Origin: JBHIDQ01 sp046760155
Lineage (GTDB): Bacteria > Chloroflexota > Dehalococcoidia > Dehalococcoidales > RBG-16-60-22
Assembly: GCA_046760155.1 (NCBI GenBank)
Contig: JBHIDQ010000015.1
Span: 1-20,821, forward strand
DNA: 20,821 nt
Direction of reading: 5' to 3'
The notes beneath the pieces were generated by a model, which was not told the origin of the DNA, made no database searches, and worked only from the letters and a program-made list of their open reading frames with translations. Shown in pieces: positions 1 through 7,285 of this stretch (positions are counted from its first letter, which is position 1; every line of letters begins with the position of its first letter). Made by a program: the position numbers and the translations under genes.

Positions 1-26
1 AGGCTTTTCCACCTCAAGATACTTTA

Positions 27-54
27 ATAATAGTTCTATTCGTGTGATTGTCAA
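27..54 (-). promoter_or_regulatory. Sigma-70-type promoter reading off the left edge
   Basis: On the minus strand there is a perfect -35 TTGACA (54-49), a 16-bp spacer and a -10 TATTAT (32-27). It should start a minus-strand gene just beyond position 1. Its spacer is nearly the same as that of the minus-strand promoter at 11767-11794. Seen in sequence; activity is inferred. Confidence 0.6.
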
Positions 55-76
55 TAGGCTTGGCTAGAGTTATCAT
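48..76 (+). promoter_or_regulatory. Sigma-70-type promoter of the papain-fold gene
   Basis: TTGTCA (48-53), a 17-bp spacer and TATCAT (71-76) each match consensus at five of six positions. Predicted transcription starts near 83, upstream of the AGGAGG at 103-108 and the ATG at 117. Its -35 overlaps that of the minus-strand promoter, so the two face away from one shared box. Confidence 0.5.
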
Positions 77-116
77 TAAAAGCGGGAAATTAGCGCTTAA
101 TCAGGAGGATGAGAAA

Positions 117-923
117 ATGACCGAACCGAAGAAATTATCGGATGGGGCGACGGTAGAGTTAGTCGAGAAGGGGAAATTGAAACGAGCCGATATTTTACTT
201 ACTCGCTCTAAGGGCAGCCTCTTGGGATGGCTGATCAGATTTGGCACCAAGAGTTACTGGAATCACGCGGCGATGGTCTATGTTATCCGAAGTTCACAGC
301 TCGGCTACGACCATACCTTTATCATCGAGTCTGGCGGCGCCGGCATTGACATCCATACCATCGGGCACTATTTTCAAAACCCGAAAAAGTATGACGTGGG
401 CATTAAGCGGTTGGACCAGGACTGGTTTCAGGACGATAGTGAGGCTGGGGGACTTCGCTTTCGCAGAAGAGTTAGAGGTTTTGCTTTATCGGAGATTGAT
501 GATAAGTATGACCACAAAATGATTATCGGTATCGCCAGGACTATTCTGCGCCAGCTTATTCTTGCCTTTATCTTCTCTTGGTTGGGCATCAAAAAACCAG
601 CCAAGAAAAGAGCCCGTATACCGAAAATCGCCAAGCGACTGGAGGTAAACGCTTACATTTGCAGTGGTTTTGTCCAGTGGGCTTACTACCGAGGAGTAGA
701 GAAGGTGCTGGAGGAAATTGGCGACACCACCAAGACAAAGATTCAGGATGTAATCTTTAATCCCGAGATTACCTGTGAAGACAGTGAAGACGTATTGCTC
801 TCGACCACTCCGGCGGATTTAGCTAACAGTGATAAGCTCACCTGGAAATATGTCATTAAGGATGGGGTGGTGTGGAAAGTTAATAATGAAAAAGAAGTTG
901 ACTTTGTCTTGAAGCCGGATTAG
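117..923 (+). CDS. Permuted papain-fold (YiiX/NlpC-P60-like) protein
   Basis: Probable cysteine hydrolase or amidase of the circularly permuted NlpC/P60 (YiiX/YebB) type, 268 aa; substrate unknown. The signature order is His first (WNHAAMV, His50), then Glu71 in IIESGG, then Cys182 in YICSGFVQWAY, which is the permuted order of the catalytic triad. The phrase ADILLTRSKG near residue 24 is the usual entry strand of this fold. Residues about 143-157 are hydrophobic and followed by a lysine/arginine-rich patch, which may mean membrane contact. ATG 117 has AGGAGG 8 nt upstream; an earlier in-frame TTG at 48 falls inside a promoter -35 and was rejected. It stands alone ahead of the kor genes, with a separate candidate promoter between them. 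Family members cut peptidoglycan peptides or lipid amides; no choice is possible here. Confidence 0.7.
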   Translation: MTEPKKLSDGATVELVEKGKLKRADILLTRSKGSLLGWLIRFGTKSYWNHAAMVYVIRSSQLGYDHTFIIESGGAGIDIHTIGHYFQNPKKYDVGIKRLDQDWFQDDSEAGGLRFRRRVRGFALSEIDDKYDHKMIIGIARTILRQLILAFIFSWLGIKKPAKKRARIPKIAKRLEVNAYICSGFVQWAYYRGVEKVLEEIGDTTKTKIQDVIFNPEITCEDSEDVLLSTTPADLANSDKLTWKYVIKDGVVWKVNNEKEVDFVLKPD

Positions 924-939
924 CCAAATTCGCCTGTTT

Positions 940-948
940 TGATATAAA
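940..948 (+). promoter_or_regulatory. Extended -10 promoter for the kor operon
   Basis: TGATATAAA is a TGn-TATAAA extended -10 with no convincing -35. It would start transcripts near 955, about 38 nt before korA. The minus-strand element at 16017-16025 begins with the same TGATATAA. Confidence 0.4.
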
Positions 949-992
949 ATGTCTTTTGGTGTGTCCCCTAAAGAACGCAAGGACAGATTTTT

Positions 993-2135
993 ATGGGATT
1001 GCAAAAGGTAAAAAGTATTCTCCCCGCCGGGAATTACTATTTCTCCGGAGATGAAGCCGTGGCTGAAGGTGCCATCGCGGCGCGGTGTGGCTACTGTGCC
1101 GGCTATCCTATTACTCCGGCCACGGAAACCCTGGAGAGACTCTCGATTAGATTCGGAGAAACTGGCGCCGTATTTATGCAAATGGAGGACGAGATTGCCT
1201 CTATTTGTTCCTGCATCGGGGCATCGTGGGCAGGGGTCAAAGCGATGACGATTACCTCTGGACCTGGCTTCAGTCTCATGCAGGAGGCAATCGGCTACGC
1301 TGTTTTTACCGAAACGCCGGTGGTAATCGTTGATGCCCAGAGAGCTGGCCCCAGCACTGGACAGGCTACCCGAGTCGGCAGTGGGGACATCATGCAAGCC
1401 AAATGGGGCTCACATGGGGATTATCTCACCATCACCCTTTCTCCTTGGTCCGTACCGGAGCTATATGAGCAGACAATAAATGCTTTCAACCTTGCCGAAA
1501 GATTCCGAGTTCCCGTTCTGCTTATGGCGGAAGAGGCAACCGCCCATCTGCGGGAAAGAATGCGGGTAAATGAGGAGGTTGAGCTGTTTTATCGGGAGAA
1601 AAAAGCGGGAGCACCTCCCTTTGATACCGAGGAGGATGATGGCGTTCCCCCCATGCCTGCCTTTGGTGAGGGGGAAAAGTTGCTCGTCACCGGCTCCACT
1701 CACAATGCCTATGGCCTCAGAAGAATAACCCATCCCGAGATTCATGAAAAGCTGGTTACCCGACTGCATAAGAAAATATTAAATCGTAGTCAGGAAATTA
1801 TTCGGTATGAAAATTACTATTTAGAAGATGCCACCATAGTTATTATTTGTTACGGCTTTACCGCCCGGAGTTCATTATTTGCGGTAGAGAGAATGCGAGA
1901 GGAAGGTAAGCAAATCGGGATGATACGATTGAAGACGCTTTGGCCCTTCGCTAATGATTTAATCAGAGATATCGGGTCGAGGGTAAAGAAGATATTGGTT
2001 CCGGAAATGAACCTGGGACAGGTTGTCGGTGAAGTAATGAAATACGCCTCTTGCGAGGTAGTACCCTATAACCAGGTGAATGGAGAAATTATCCACCCGC
2101 ACACGATTATGGAGCAATTGAGGAGGCTTGGTTAA
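993..2135 (+). CDS. korA: 2-oxoacid:ferredoxin oxidoreductase, alpha subunit
   Basis: Alpha subunit of a four-subunit oxidoreductase that decarboxylates a 2-oxoacid with CoA, making acyl-CoA and reduced ferredoxin in the cytoplasm. The 380-aa protein has the pyrimidine-binding domain hallmark GYPITP (residues 37-42), then MEDEIASI and the TSGPG stretch, and a C-terminal transketolase-C-like domain with MIRLKTLWPF and VPEMNLGQV. Length is normal for a separate alpha chain without a fused gamma domain. ATG 993 follows a weak GGA about 9 nt upstream. The stop overlaps the next start by one base (TAATG), implying translational coupling to korB. The motifs fit the KGOR/VOR type, but the 2-oxoacid used cannot be read from sequence. 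Confidence 0.9.
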   Translation: MGLQKVKSILPAGNYYFSGDEAVAEGAIAARCGYCAGYPITPATETLERLSIRFGETGAVFMQMEDEIASICSCIGASWAGVKAMTITSGPGFSLMQEAIGYAVFTETPVVIVDAQRAGPSTGQATRVGSGDIMQAKWGSHGDYLTITLSPWSVPELYEQTINAFNLAERFRVPVLLMAEEATAHLRERMRVNEEVELFYREKKAGAPPFDTEEDDGVPPMPAFGEGEKLLVTGSTHNAYGLRRITHPEIHEKLVTRLHKKILNRSQEIIRYENYYLEDATIVIICYGFTARSSLFAVERMREEGKQIGMIRLKTLWPFANDLIRDIGSRVKKILVPEMNLGQVVGEVMKYASCEVVPYNQVNGEIIHPHTIMEQLRRLG

Positions 2136-2887
2136 TGGTCAGGGAATTGGAGAAGTATCTACGGCCGGGAGTAGGGGTGACCACTTATTGCCCCGGTTGT
2201 GGTGAGGCGATTTTGATGGGGCTGATTTTAAGGGCCATCGATGAACTCCAGTTAAATATGGATGAGATGCTCTTTGTCTCCGGAATCGGTTGTGCCGCCT
2301 GGATACCAAGTCCTCATTTCAATGCCGATACTCTCCATGTTTTGCACGGCCGAACCATCGCTTTTGCCACCGGCGCTAAAGTGGCTAATCCGAAGCTGAA
2401 GGTGATGGTCATTAGTGGTGATGGTGACCTGGCTGATATTGGCGGGAATCATCTAATTCATGGCGCGCGCCGCAATATCGACCTCACCGTCATCTGCGCC
2501 AACAATATGAATTACGGAATGACCGGTGGTCAGGTTTGTGCTACCACGCCCTTGGGTGCTTTAACCATGACCACACATCAGGGTAACCCTTTCCGCCCCT
2601 TTGACCTCTGTCGGGTGGTAAAGGCAGCTGGTGCGGTCTATGTCGCCAGATACGCCGTGACCCAACCCTTTGCCATGATCAGAGGTATCAAGAAAGCATT
2701 GCAAACTGAAGGTTTTACCTTTGTCGAGGCGATAACCCCCTGTCCGATTCAGTTTGGTCGGCGCAACCGACTTGGCGGACCAGCTGATATGCTCAAAGAC
2801 ATCATGGCGAGATGTATTTCCGAGGAAAAAGCGGAAGGGATGAGTGCCGAGGAATTGAAGGATAAGATAATCACCGGAGAGTTATAA
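2135..2887 (+). CDS. korB: 2-oxoacid:ferredoxin oxidoreductase, beta subunit (TPP)
   Basis: Beta subunit, 250 aa, carrying thiamine diphosphate. An N-terminal CPGCG (residues 19-23) supplies cysteines typical of this subunit. GDGDLADIGG (from residue 95) and the NNMNYGMTGGQ stretch (from 123) form the Mg/TPP-binding motif. The C-terminal CPIQFGRRNR segment is also typical of KGOR-type beta chains. AGGAGG at 2121-2126 lies 8 nt before the ATG, inside the end of korA. Its stop abuts the korC ATG directly. It works with the alpha, gamma and ferredoxin subunits as one complex. Confidence 0.92.
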   Translation: MVRELEKYLRPGVGVTTYCPGCGEAILMGLILRAIDELQLNMDEMLFVSGIGCAAWIPSPHFNADTLHVLHGRTIAFATGAKVANPKLKVMVISGDGDLADIGGNHLIHGARRNIDLTVICANNMNYGMTGGQVCATTPLGALTMTTHQGNPFRPFDLCRVVKAAGAVYVARYAVTQPFAMIRGIKKALQTEGFTFVEAITPCPIQFGRRNRLGGPADMLKDIMARCISEEKAEGMSAEELKDKIITGEL

Positions 2888-3436
2888 ATGGAGCCGATAA
2901 AGCAAGCGGTACTTTGTGGTTACGGCGGGCAGGGCATTGTCCTCGCCGGACAGATACTCGGTCAGGCCGCTTTTAATGATGGGAAGTGGGTTGGCGGCAC
3001 CAATTCCTATGGTGCTGCCTCTAGAGGAGGCGCTTGTCGCGCCGAGGTGGTCATATCTGAGCAACCGGTAATTTTTCCTTACGTTATTGAAGCTGATATT
3101 TTGATTGCCATGTACCAGACGGCTTATAACAAATATATCGGGCAGGTCAGACGTGAGGGAGGTGTGGTCATTTATGATGACGGCTTTGTCACTCCAGATG
3201 GAGTTGCTGACTTGAAGTACATACCGATTCCGGCAACCAGGACTGCGATTGAGGAACTCAATAGTGAAATTGTGGCCAATGTCATCATTTTGAGCGCCGC
3301 GGTGGAGGTAACTGGGCTGGTGACCAAAGATGCTTTACGGTCGGCAGTAGCCGAAATTGTCGTCGAAAGCCTGAGAGAACTGGACTTAAAGGCAGTAGAT
3401 ATTGGCTTTAAGCTGGGGGCATTAAGCAACCGATAA
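2888..3436 (+). CDS. korC: 2-oxoacid:ferredoxin oxidoreductase, gamma subunit
   Basis: Gamma subunit, 182 aa, of the same complex. GYGGQGIVLAG (from residue 11) is the family signature, followed by the SYGAASRGGACRAEVVIS segment typical of the pyruvate/ketoisovalerate oxidoreductase gamma domain, which takes part in CoA binding. The start codon directly follows the korB stop, with GGAGAG a few bases upstream, so the three genes are co-translated. In some organisms this domain is fused to the alpha chain; here it is separate. Nothing unusual was seen. Confidence 0.9.
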   Translation: MEPIKQAVLCGYGGQGIVLAGQILGQAAFNDGKWVGGTNSYGAASRGGACRAEVVISEQPVIFPYVIEADILIAMYQTAYNKYIGQVRREGGVVIYDDGFVTPDGVADLKYIPIPATRTAIEELNSEIVANVIILSAAVEVTGLVTKDALRSAVAEIVVESLRELDLKAVDIGFKLGALSNR

Positions 3437-3458
3437 TAAGGAGAGGCGATAAGCTAAC

Positions 3459-3668
3459 ATGCCGGTAGAGGGAAGAACACACATACCGAAAATAGACCAC
3501 GAGAAGTGTAATCAGTGTAAACTTTGCCGTTTGTTCTGTCCTGACTTGGCTATAACCAAGGATGGCGATAAAGGGCAGATTGTGATTGATTATGACTACT
3601 GCAAAGGATGTGGCATTTGCGAGGCATTCTGCCCCAAAGAGGCGATTAAGATGGAGCTGGAAAAATAA
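3459..3668 (+). CDS. korD: 2x[4Fe-4S] ferredoxin, delta subunit of KOR
   Basis: Small ferredoxin subunit, 69 aa, expected to carry electrons from the TPP subunit to free ferredoxin. It has two CX2CX2CX3CP motifs: Cys17/20/23/27 and Cys48/51/54/58, so two [4Fe-4S] clusters are expected. GGAGAGG at 3440-3446 is the ribosome-binding site. It closes the alpha-beta-gamma-delta gene order with only 22 nt after korC. A longer frame opening at 3586 inside this gene belongs to the next gene's reading frame and is not a real start. Confidence 0.9.
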   Translation: MPVEGRTHIPKIDHEKCNQCKLCRLFCPDLAITKDGDKGQIVIDYDYCKGCGICEAFCPKEAIKMELEK

Positions 3669-3729
3669 GCCAATTTCCTTACTTTATCTGGGCAATATAA
3701 GACTTCTGTACCTTAAGAAAGGAAGCATA

Positions 3730-4758
3730 ATGTCTTTCAAGGTGGTCATGGTTGTTCCTGATCCGTTTATTCCACATAATGAAGAAGATTATCGCCAGAT
3801 TGGTGCTGAATTTGTTTCCCGGCCCTGTGAGACGGAAGACGAGATTATTGCCGCGGCTCACGATGCTGATTTTGTCATCACGTTTAAGAAACCCTTTACC
3901 CGAAAGGTTATTGAGAAGCTTAACCAGTGTAAAATGATTTTTAACGTTGGCACTGGCTATGAGGCGATAGATTTAACGGCGGCAACCGAGCATGGTGTCT
4001 GCGTTACCTATCCCGGTGGCTACTGCACTGAGGAAGTTGCCGAACATGCCATGGCCCTTATCCTCGCTTGTGCCCGAAAAGTCCTTCGTTTGGATAGGGC
4101 CGTCAGAAAGGGGAAATGGGATTCTTATGAAAGAAGGGAGATACGCTTCCAAATATTGCCGCCGATGTTTCTCTTAAAGGGGCAGACCTTGGGATTGATT
4201 GGCTTCGGCCGAATCTCCAGGAGTCTGGTGCCCAAAGCTAAAGGGTTTGAGTTGAGAGTTATCGCTTTTGACCCTTACGTTCCTTCCCATATCTTCGAAG
4301 AGTACAACGTAGAAGCGGTAGCTTTTGATTATTTGCTGGAAAATTCGGACTTTGTTTCGATACACGCCGCCTTCACTCCGGAAGCTCGGCATATGCTGGG
4401 AAGCAGACAGTTTAAACAGATGAAATCAACCGCTTACCTTATCAATTGTGCCCGTGGCGAATTCATTGATGAGTCGGCACTGTATACGGCGCTGACTCAA
4501 GGCGATATCGCTGGTGCGGCTCTGGACGTGTTGCCAGCGGGAAGAATGGGATTGGACCATCCACTACTTCAACTGGAGAACGTGGTCATCACGCCTCATA
4601 CTGCTTGGTATTCTGAGCAGTCGGTAAATAAGATGAGGAGACGACCCTATGAAGAAATTGTTCGGGTGATTAACGGGGAATGGCCCCAGTGGCTGATTAA
4701 CACTGAGGTTAAGGAGAACTTTGAACGCCGTTGGGGAAACCGTCTCGGTAAAAAGTAG
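3730..4758 (+). CDS. D-2-hydroxyacid dehydrogenase family protein
   Basis: NAD(P)-dependent D-isomer 2-hydroxyacid dehydrogenase/phosphoglycerate-dehydrogenase family, 342 aa, interconverting a 2-hydroxyacid and a 2-oxoacid. The Rossmann motif GLIGFGRISRSL begins at residue 155. Arg242 in NCARGEF and His290 in TPHTAWYS are two members of the Arg-Glu-His catalytic set. The Glu expected 29 residues after the Arg (the DVxxxEP motif) is Gly271 here (LDVLPAGR), so the enzyme is atypical and may have altered activity. ATG 3730 is chosen because AGGAAG lies just upstream and the alignment to the family begins there; the in-frame extension back to 3586 overlaps korD. Only 61 nt separate it from korD, suggesting it supplies or removes the KOR substrate. 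Confidence 0.85.
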   Translation: MSFKVVMVVPDPFIPHNEEDYRQIGAEFVSRPCETEDEIIAAAHDADFVITFKKPFTRKVIEKLNQCKMIFNVGTGYEAIDLTAATEHGVCVTYPGGYCTEEVAEHAMALILACARKVLRLDRAVRKGKWDSYERREIRFQILPPMFLLKGQTLGLIGFGRISRSLVPKAKGFELRVIAFDPYVPSHIFEEYNVEAVAFDYLLENSDFVSIHAAFTPEARHMLGSRQFKQMKSTAYLINCARGEFIDESALYTALTQGDIAGAALDVLPAGRMGLDHPLLQLENVVITPHTAWYSEQSVNKMRRRPYEEIVRVINGEWPQWLINTEVKENFERRWGNRLGKK

Positions 4759-4830
4759 GCTGATTTCACATGAAGTTCAAAGGCGTTGCTTATTACCATA
4801 TGATGTATCTCAGCTTTCCGAAGAGGCAGA

Positions 4831-5376
4831 ATGAAACTGTTGGCGATAGTTGGTAGTCCCAGGCTGAAGGGCAACACCAATTACTTGGTGGCTCAAGCTC
4901 TGGAAGCAGCGGCCACGCTGGGCGCGGAAACGGAAAAAATTGTTCTCAGCCAGTATGTGGTGAATCCCTGCCTTGGGCACGATAACTGTGCTTCTTTTAA
5001 CGCTTGCCAGCAGCAGGATGATGCTGGCTGGATTCTGGACCGGTTGTGCGAGGCAGACGGGGTTATCCTGGCTACCCCGGTTTATTACTACAATGTTTCC
5101 GCTCAGATGAAGACCTTCATCGACCGCAGCTACTTCCTTTACAAGCATGGTATCAAGTCCCGTGCCAGAACGGTGGGCATCATCGTGGTGGCGGAGAGTG
5201 AGGGGATTGAAGATACCCTGCATACCTTGAAGCAATTCATTGACGACCCCTTCGATGTCGCGGAGGAGAAGATATTCATTGCCAGTGGCTATGCTGGCAG
5301 GCTTGGGGAGGCTAAGAATAACCGCCCCTTGGTAGAACAGGCCCGAAAACTGGGCAGACAAATGGTAGAAGCTTAA
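4831..5376 (+). CDS. Flavodoxin-fold NAD(P)H/FMN reductase, iron-sulfur flavoprotein-like
   Basis: FMN-binding electron-transfer protein, 181 aa, of the NADPH-dependent FMN reductase/iron-sulfur flavoprotein (Isf) family. GSPRLKGNT (residues 8-16) is the FMN phosphate loop, and ATPVYYYNVSAQMKTFIDR near residue 80 is the usual isoalloxazine-side motif. Between them Isf proteins carry the compact cluster motif CX2CX2CX5C. Here the same spacing reads Cys47, His50, Cys53, Cys59, so the second cysteine is a histidine. Whether it still binds a [4Fe-4S] cluster is unknown. GAGG at 4823-4826 precedes ATG 4831. It lies 72 nt after the hydroxyacid dehydrogenase and 16 nt before the phosphoesterase, and is probably co-transcribed. 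Confidence 0.82.
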   Translation: MKLLAIVGSPRLKGNTNYLVAQALEAAATLGAETEKIVLSQYVVNPCLGHDNCASFNACQQQDDAGWILDRLCEADGVILATPVYYYNVSAQMKTFIDRSYFLYKHGIKSRARTVGIIVVAESEGIEDTLHTLKQFIDDPFDVAEEKIFIASGYAGRLGEAKNNRPLVEQARKLGRQMVEA

Positions 5377-5392
5377 AAATGGAGGGCGTTCA

Positions 5393-5848
5393 TTGAAAAT
5401 CGCCGTGCTTTCTGATACTCATGCGAGGACGGTCAACGAAATCCCGGAAAGAATTCGGGCAGCATTGACAGGAGTGGACCTTATTGTCCATGCCGGAGAT
5501 TTCACCGAAAGCGTTGTACTTGAGGAGCTCAGGGCATTAGGGGAGGTGAAAGCCGTCCACGGTAACATGGACTCATTTGACCTTAAGGCGATGCTACCGG
5601 AGAAGGAATTATTTGAAATCAGTGGCAAGAAAATTGGCCTCACCCACGGCTCCGGAGGTCCCTGGGGAATAGCGGGTAGGATAAGGCAGTTATTTCATGA
5701 TGTGGACCTTATCATCTTTGGCCACTCTCACGAGCCCTGTAACCAGTATTTTCAGGGGAGTCTTTTGTTCAACCCCGGGCGAGCCAGAGACTCTTTTGGG
5801 CTATTGACTATTGACGATGAGATAAAGGCCGAGATAATAAGACTTTGA
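5393..5848 (+). CDS. YfcE/MJ0936-family metallophosphoesterase
   Basis: Small cytoplasmic calcineurin-like phosphodiesterase, 151 aa, using two metal ions. All core motifs are present: SDTH (Asp8, His10), HAGDF (Asp36), HGNMD (Asn58), THGSG (His85) and GHSHEP (His111, His113). Length matches the YfcE/MJ0936 group, which hydrolyses simple phosphodiesters in vitro; the natural substrate is not known. The start is a TTG at 5393 with GGAGG at 5381-5385, 7 nt away. It is 16 nt after the reductase gene, so likely in the same operon. No link to KOR is apparent. Confidence 0.87.
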   Translation: MKIAVLSDTHARTVNEIPERIRAALTGVDLIVHAGDFTESVVLEELRALGEVKAVHGNMDSFDLKAMLPEKELFEISGKKIGLTHGSGGPWGIAGRIRQLFHDVDLIIFGHSHEPCNQYFQGSLLFNPGRARDSFGLLTIDDEIKAEIIRL

Positions 5849-5863
5849 GAGACAGCGTTAGCC

Positions 5864-5893
5864 TTGACAGACTTAATAGCCTGTGTTTAACAT
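5864..5893 (+). promoter_or_regulatory. Candidate promoter of the 72-aa orphan gene
   Basis: A perfect TTGACA (5864-5869), an 18-bp spacer and TAACAT (5888-5893). It lies in the 85-nt gap before the small gene, suggesting that gene has its own start site. The -10 is weak. Confidence 0.4.
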
Positions 5894-5933
5894 TCGGGCT
5901 GTATAGTGGAGATATTTAGATGGAGGTAATGTT

Positions 5934-6152
5934 ATGTCTTGCTATTTTCGTCATCTTGAGGACGTTTTAAATGAAGCCGGCATTGAGGTTACGCCGAGCA
6001 ATAAAAAACAAATTGACCAGGCTATCCATAACATCGTTGCGGTTACCTACAAAGATTGTCCTGCCACTTGGAAAAGATTGAAGCGTGAGATAATAGGTGA
6101 CGAGCAGAAACGGCGTGATTTTGTTGCCAAGTTGCAGCATACCATTCGTTGA
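5934..6152 (+). CDS. Small conserved-looking protein of unknown function
   Basis: A 72-aa soluble, highly charged protein that I cannot assign to a named family. It is likely real: GGAGG at 5922-5926 sits 7 nt before the ATG, a TTGACA-type promoter lies upstream, and the composition is normal. It looks mostly helical (residues 2-15, 22-36 and 44-70) with a central DCPATWKRLKREI segment and two cysteines (Cys3 and Cys42). No cluster motif, membrane helix or signal peptide is seen. It may be a small regulator or an accessory factor, but there is no evidence to choose. It converges on the alcohol dehydrogenase, with 48 nt between them. Confidence 0.65.
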   Translation: MSCYFRHLEDVLNEAGIEVTPSNKKQIDQAIHNIVAVTYKDCPATWKRLKREIIGDEQKRRDFVAKLQHTIR

Positions 6153-6200
6153 TACGAACCAAAAAGCTTAGTCGATACAACGTGTGGCAATAAGGGGTGA

Positions 6201-7220
6201 TTAGTCGCTGCACTTCAGGAGTACTTTCATGAAGTTAGCGCCTCGCTCAATCTCTTCAAAAGTAGCTTGCACTTGCTCCAATGGGCGAATGTCGGAAATA
6301 AGCCGTTCGAGGGGAAGTGCGTCGGTGGCGACAAGAGAGATGGCTGCCTCAAAGTCTTCCGGTTCGTAAACCCTGACCCCCAGCATCCGCAGTTCCCGCA
6401 TGAACATTCGGCGCAGGTCTACCTTTACTGGCTCGGCATGAATGCCAACAATGACGATACGCCCCCGGGTTCTGGCGAGCTTGGTCATCATTTCTGCGCC
6501 GGATGGCAGACCGGTCACCTCAAAGATGACGTCGGCACCGGCCGTACCGGTCTGCTCTTCGACATATTTGGGCAGGTCAATCTCCAGCGGGTTTACTACC
6601 TCCATACCGAGCTCACGAGCCAGGTTAACTCGGAACTGGTTGATTTCGGAGACAAGAACCTGCGCTCCTTTAATTTTTGCTAGTAATGCCACCAGTGCAC
6701 CGATAGGCCCCGCGCCCAGGACAACGACATAGTCCTTATCGGTGACCTGCCCGAGGCGAACATCATGCGCTGCCACGGCCACTGGCTCAATCATGGCTGC
6801 CCGTTTCAGGTCAATAGTGTCTGGCAGGTGGTGCAAGGTATGTGCCGGGACCGTCCAGGTACCTTGAAAGGCTCCGGGAGTATCAATGCCCATAAAGTTT
6901 AAATGGTGACAGATGTGATAGTATGCTGACTGGCACGCCGGGCACTTCTGGCACGGGTCCAGTGGCCGGACGACAATTTTGTCCCCCATCTTGAATCCGG
7001 TAACACCTTCTCCAACCTCGACAACAGTGCCGGACATTTCATGGCCAATGACCTGTGGCGCTTTAATGCGCTGGTCCATGTGTCCCAAATAGGCATGGAA
7101 GTCTGTTCCGCAGATGCCGCAGTAGTCTACTTTAAGTCTGACCTGCCCCGTCCCGGGAGACTGTGGTTTGACCTCGCCGACACTGAATCTCTTATTACCT
7201 TGGTAAAAAGCTCCTTTCAT
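6201..7220 (-). CDS. Zinc-dependent alcohol/polyol dehydrogenase (MDR family)
   Basis: Medium-chain dehydrogenase, 339 aa from the chosen start, related to threonine and sorbitol dehydrogenases; oxidises a secondary alcohol with NAD(P). The catalytic zinc site is visible in CGICGTD (Cys37), GHE (His60-Glu61) and Glu145. The structural zinc motif CX2CX2CX7C is Cys90/93/96/104. VVLGAGPIGAL near residue 167 is the Rossmann loop. The reading frame extends upstream to a TTG at 7283, with ATGs at 7253, 7229 and 7220; I chose 7220 because family similarity begins there (MKGAFY). No start has a strong ribosome-binding site, so the exact start is uncertain. It is divergent from the FAH-family gene, and the two may serve one pathway. 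Substrate unknown. Confidence 0.85.
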   Translation of the reverse strand: MKGAFYQGNKRFSVGEVKPQSPGTGQVRLKVDYCGICGTDFHAYLGHMDQRIKAPQVIGHEMSGTVVEVGEGVTGFKMGDKIVVRPLDPCQKCPACQSAYYHICHHLNFMGIDTPGAFQGTWTVPAHTLHHLPDTIDLKRAAMIEPVAVAAHDVRLGQVTDKDYVVVLGAGPIGALVALLAKIKGAQVLVSEINQFRVNLARELGMEVVNPLEIDLPKYVEEQTGTAGADVIFEVTGLPSGAEMMTKLARTRGRIVIVGIHAEPVKVDLRRMFMRELRMLGVRVYEPEDFEAAISLVATDALPLERLISDIRPLEQVQATFEEIERGANFMKVLLKCSD

Positions 7221-7285
7221 TGCGGACATAAGTATAGCATATTCCGCGGCCATAATCACCACGTGAGTTTGCGTTTTAGCCAATG

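Noticed and set aside
48..116. TTG start at 48 for the papain-fold gene
   Set aside because: It falls in the -35 boxes of two promoters and has no ribosome site; ATG 117 has AGGAGG at 8 nt.
819..1397. 192-codon minus-strand frame
   Set aside because: It overlaps korA's well-supported coding region and the papain-gene end; no family likeness.
3586..3729. N-terminal extension of the hydroxyacid dehydrogenase
   Set aside because: It overlaps korD in another frame and adds 48 residues with no family match; ATG 3730 has AGGAAG.
4770..4856. 28-codon frame starting in the gap before the flavodoxin-fold gene
   Set aside because: No ribosome site; overlaps the next gene's start.
4810..5361. 183-codon minus-strand frame opposite the flavodoxin-fold gene
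   Set aside because: Shadow of a gene with clear FMN motifs.
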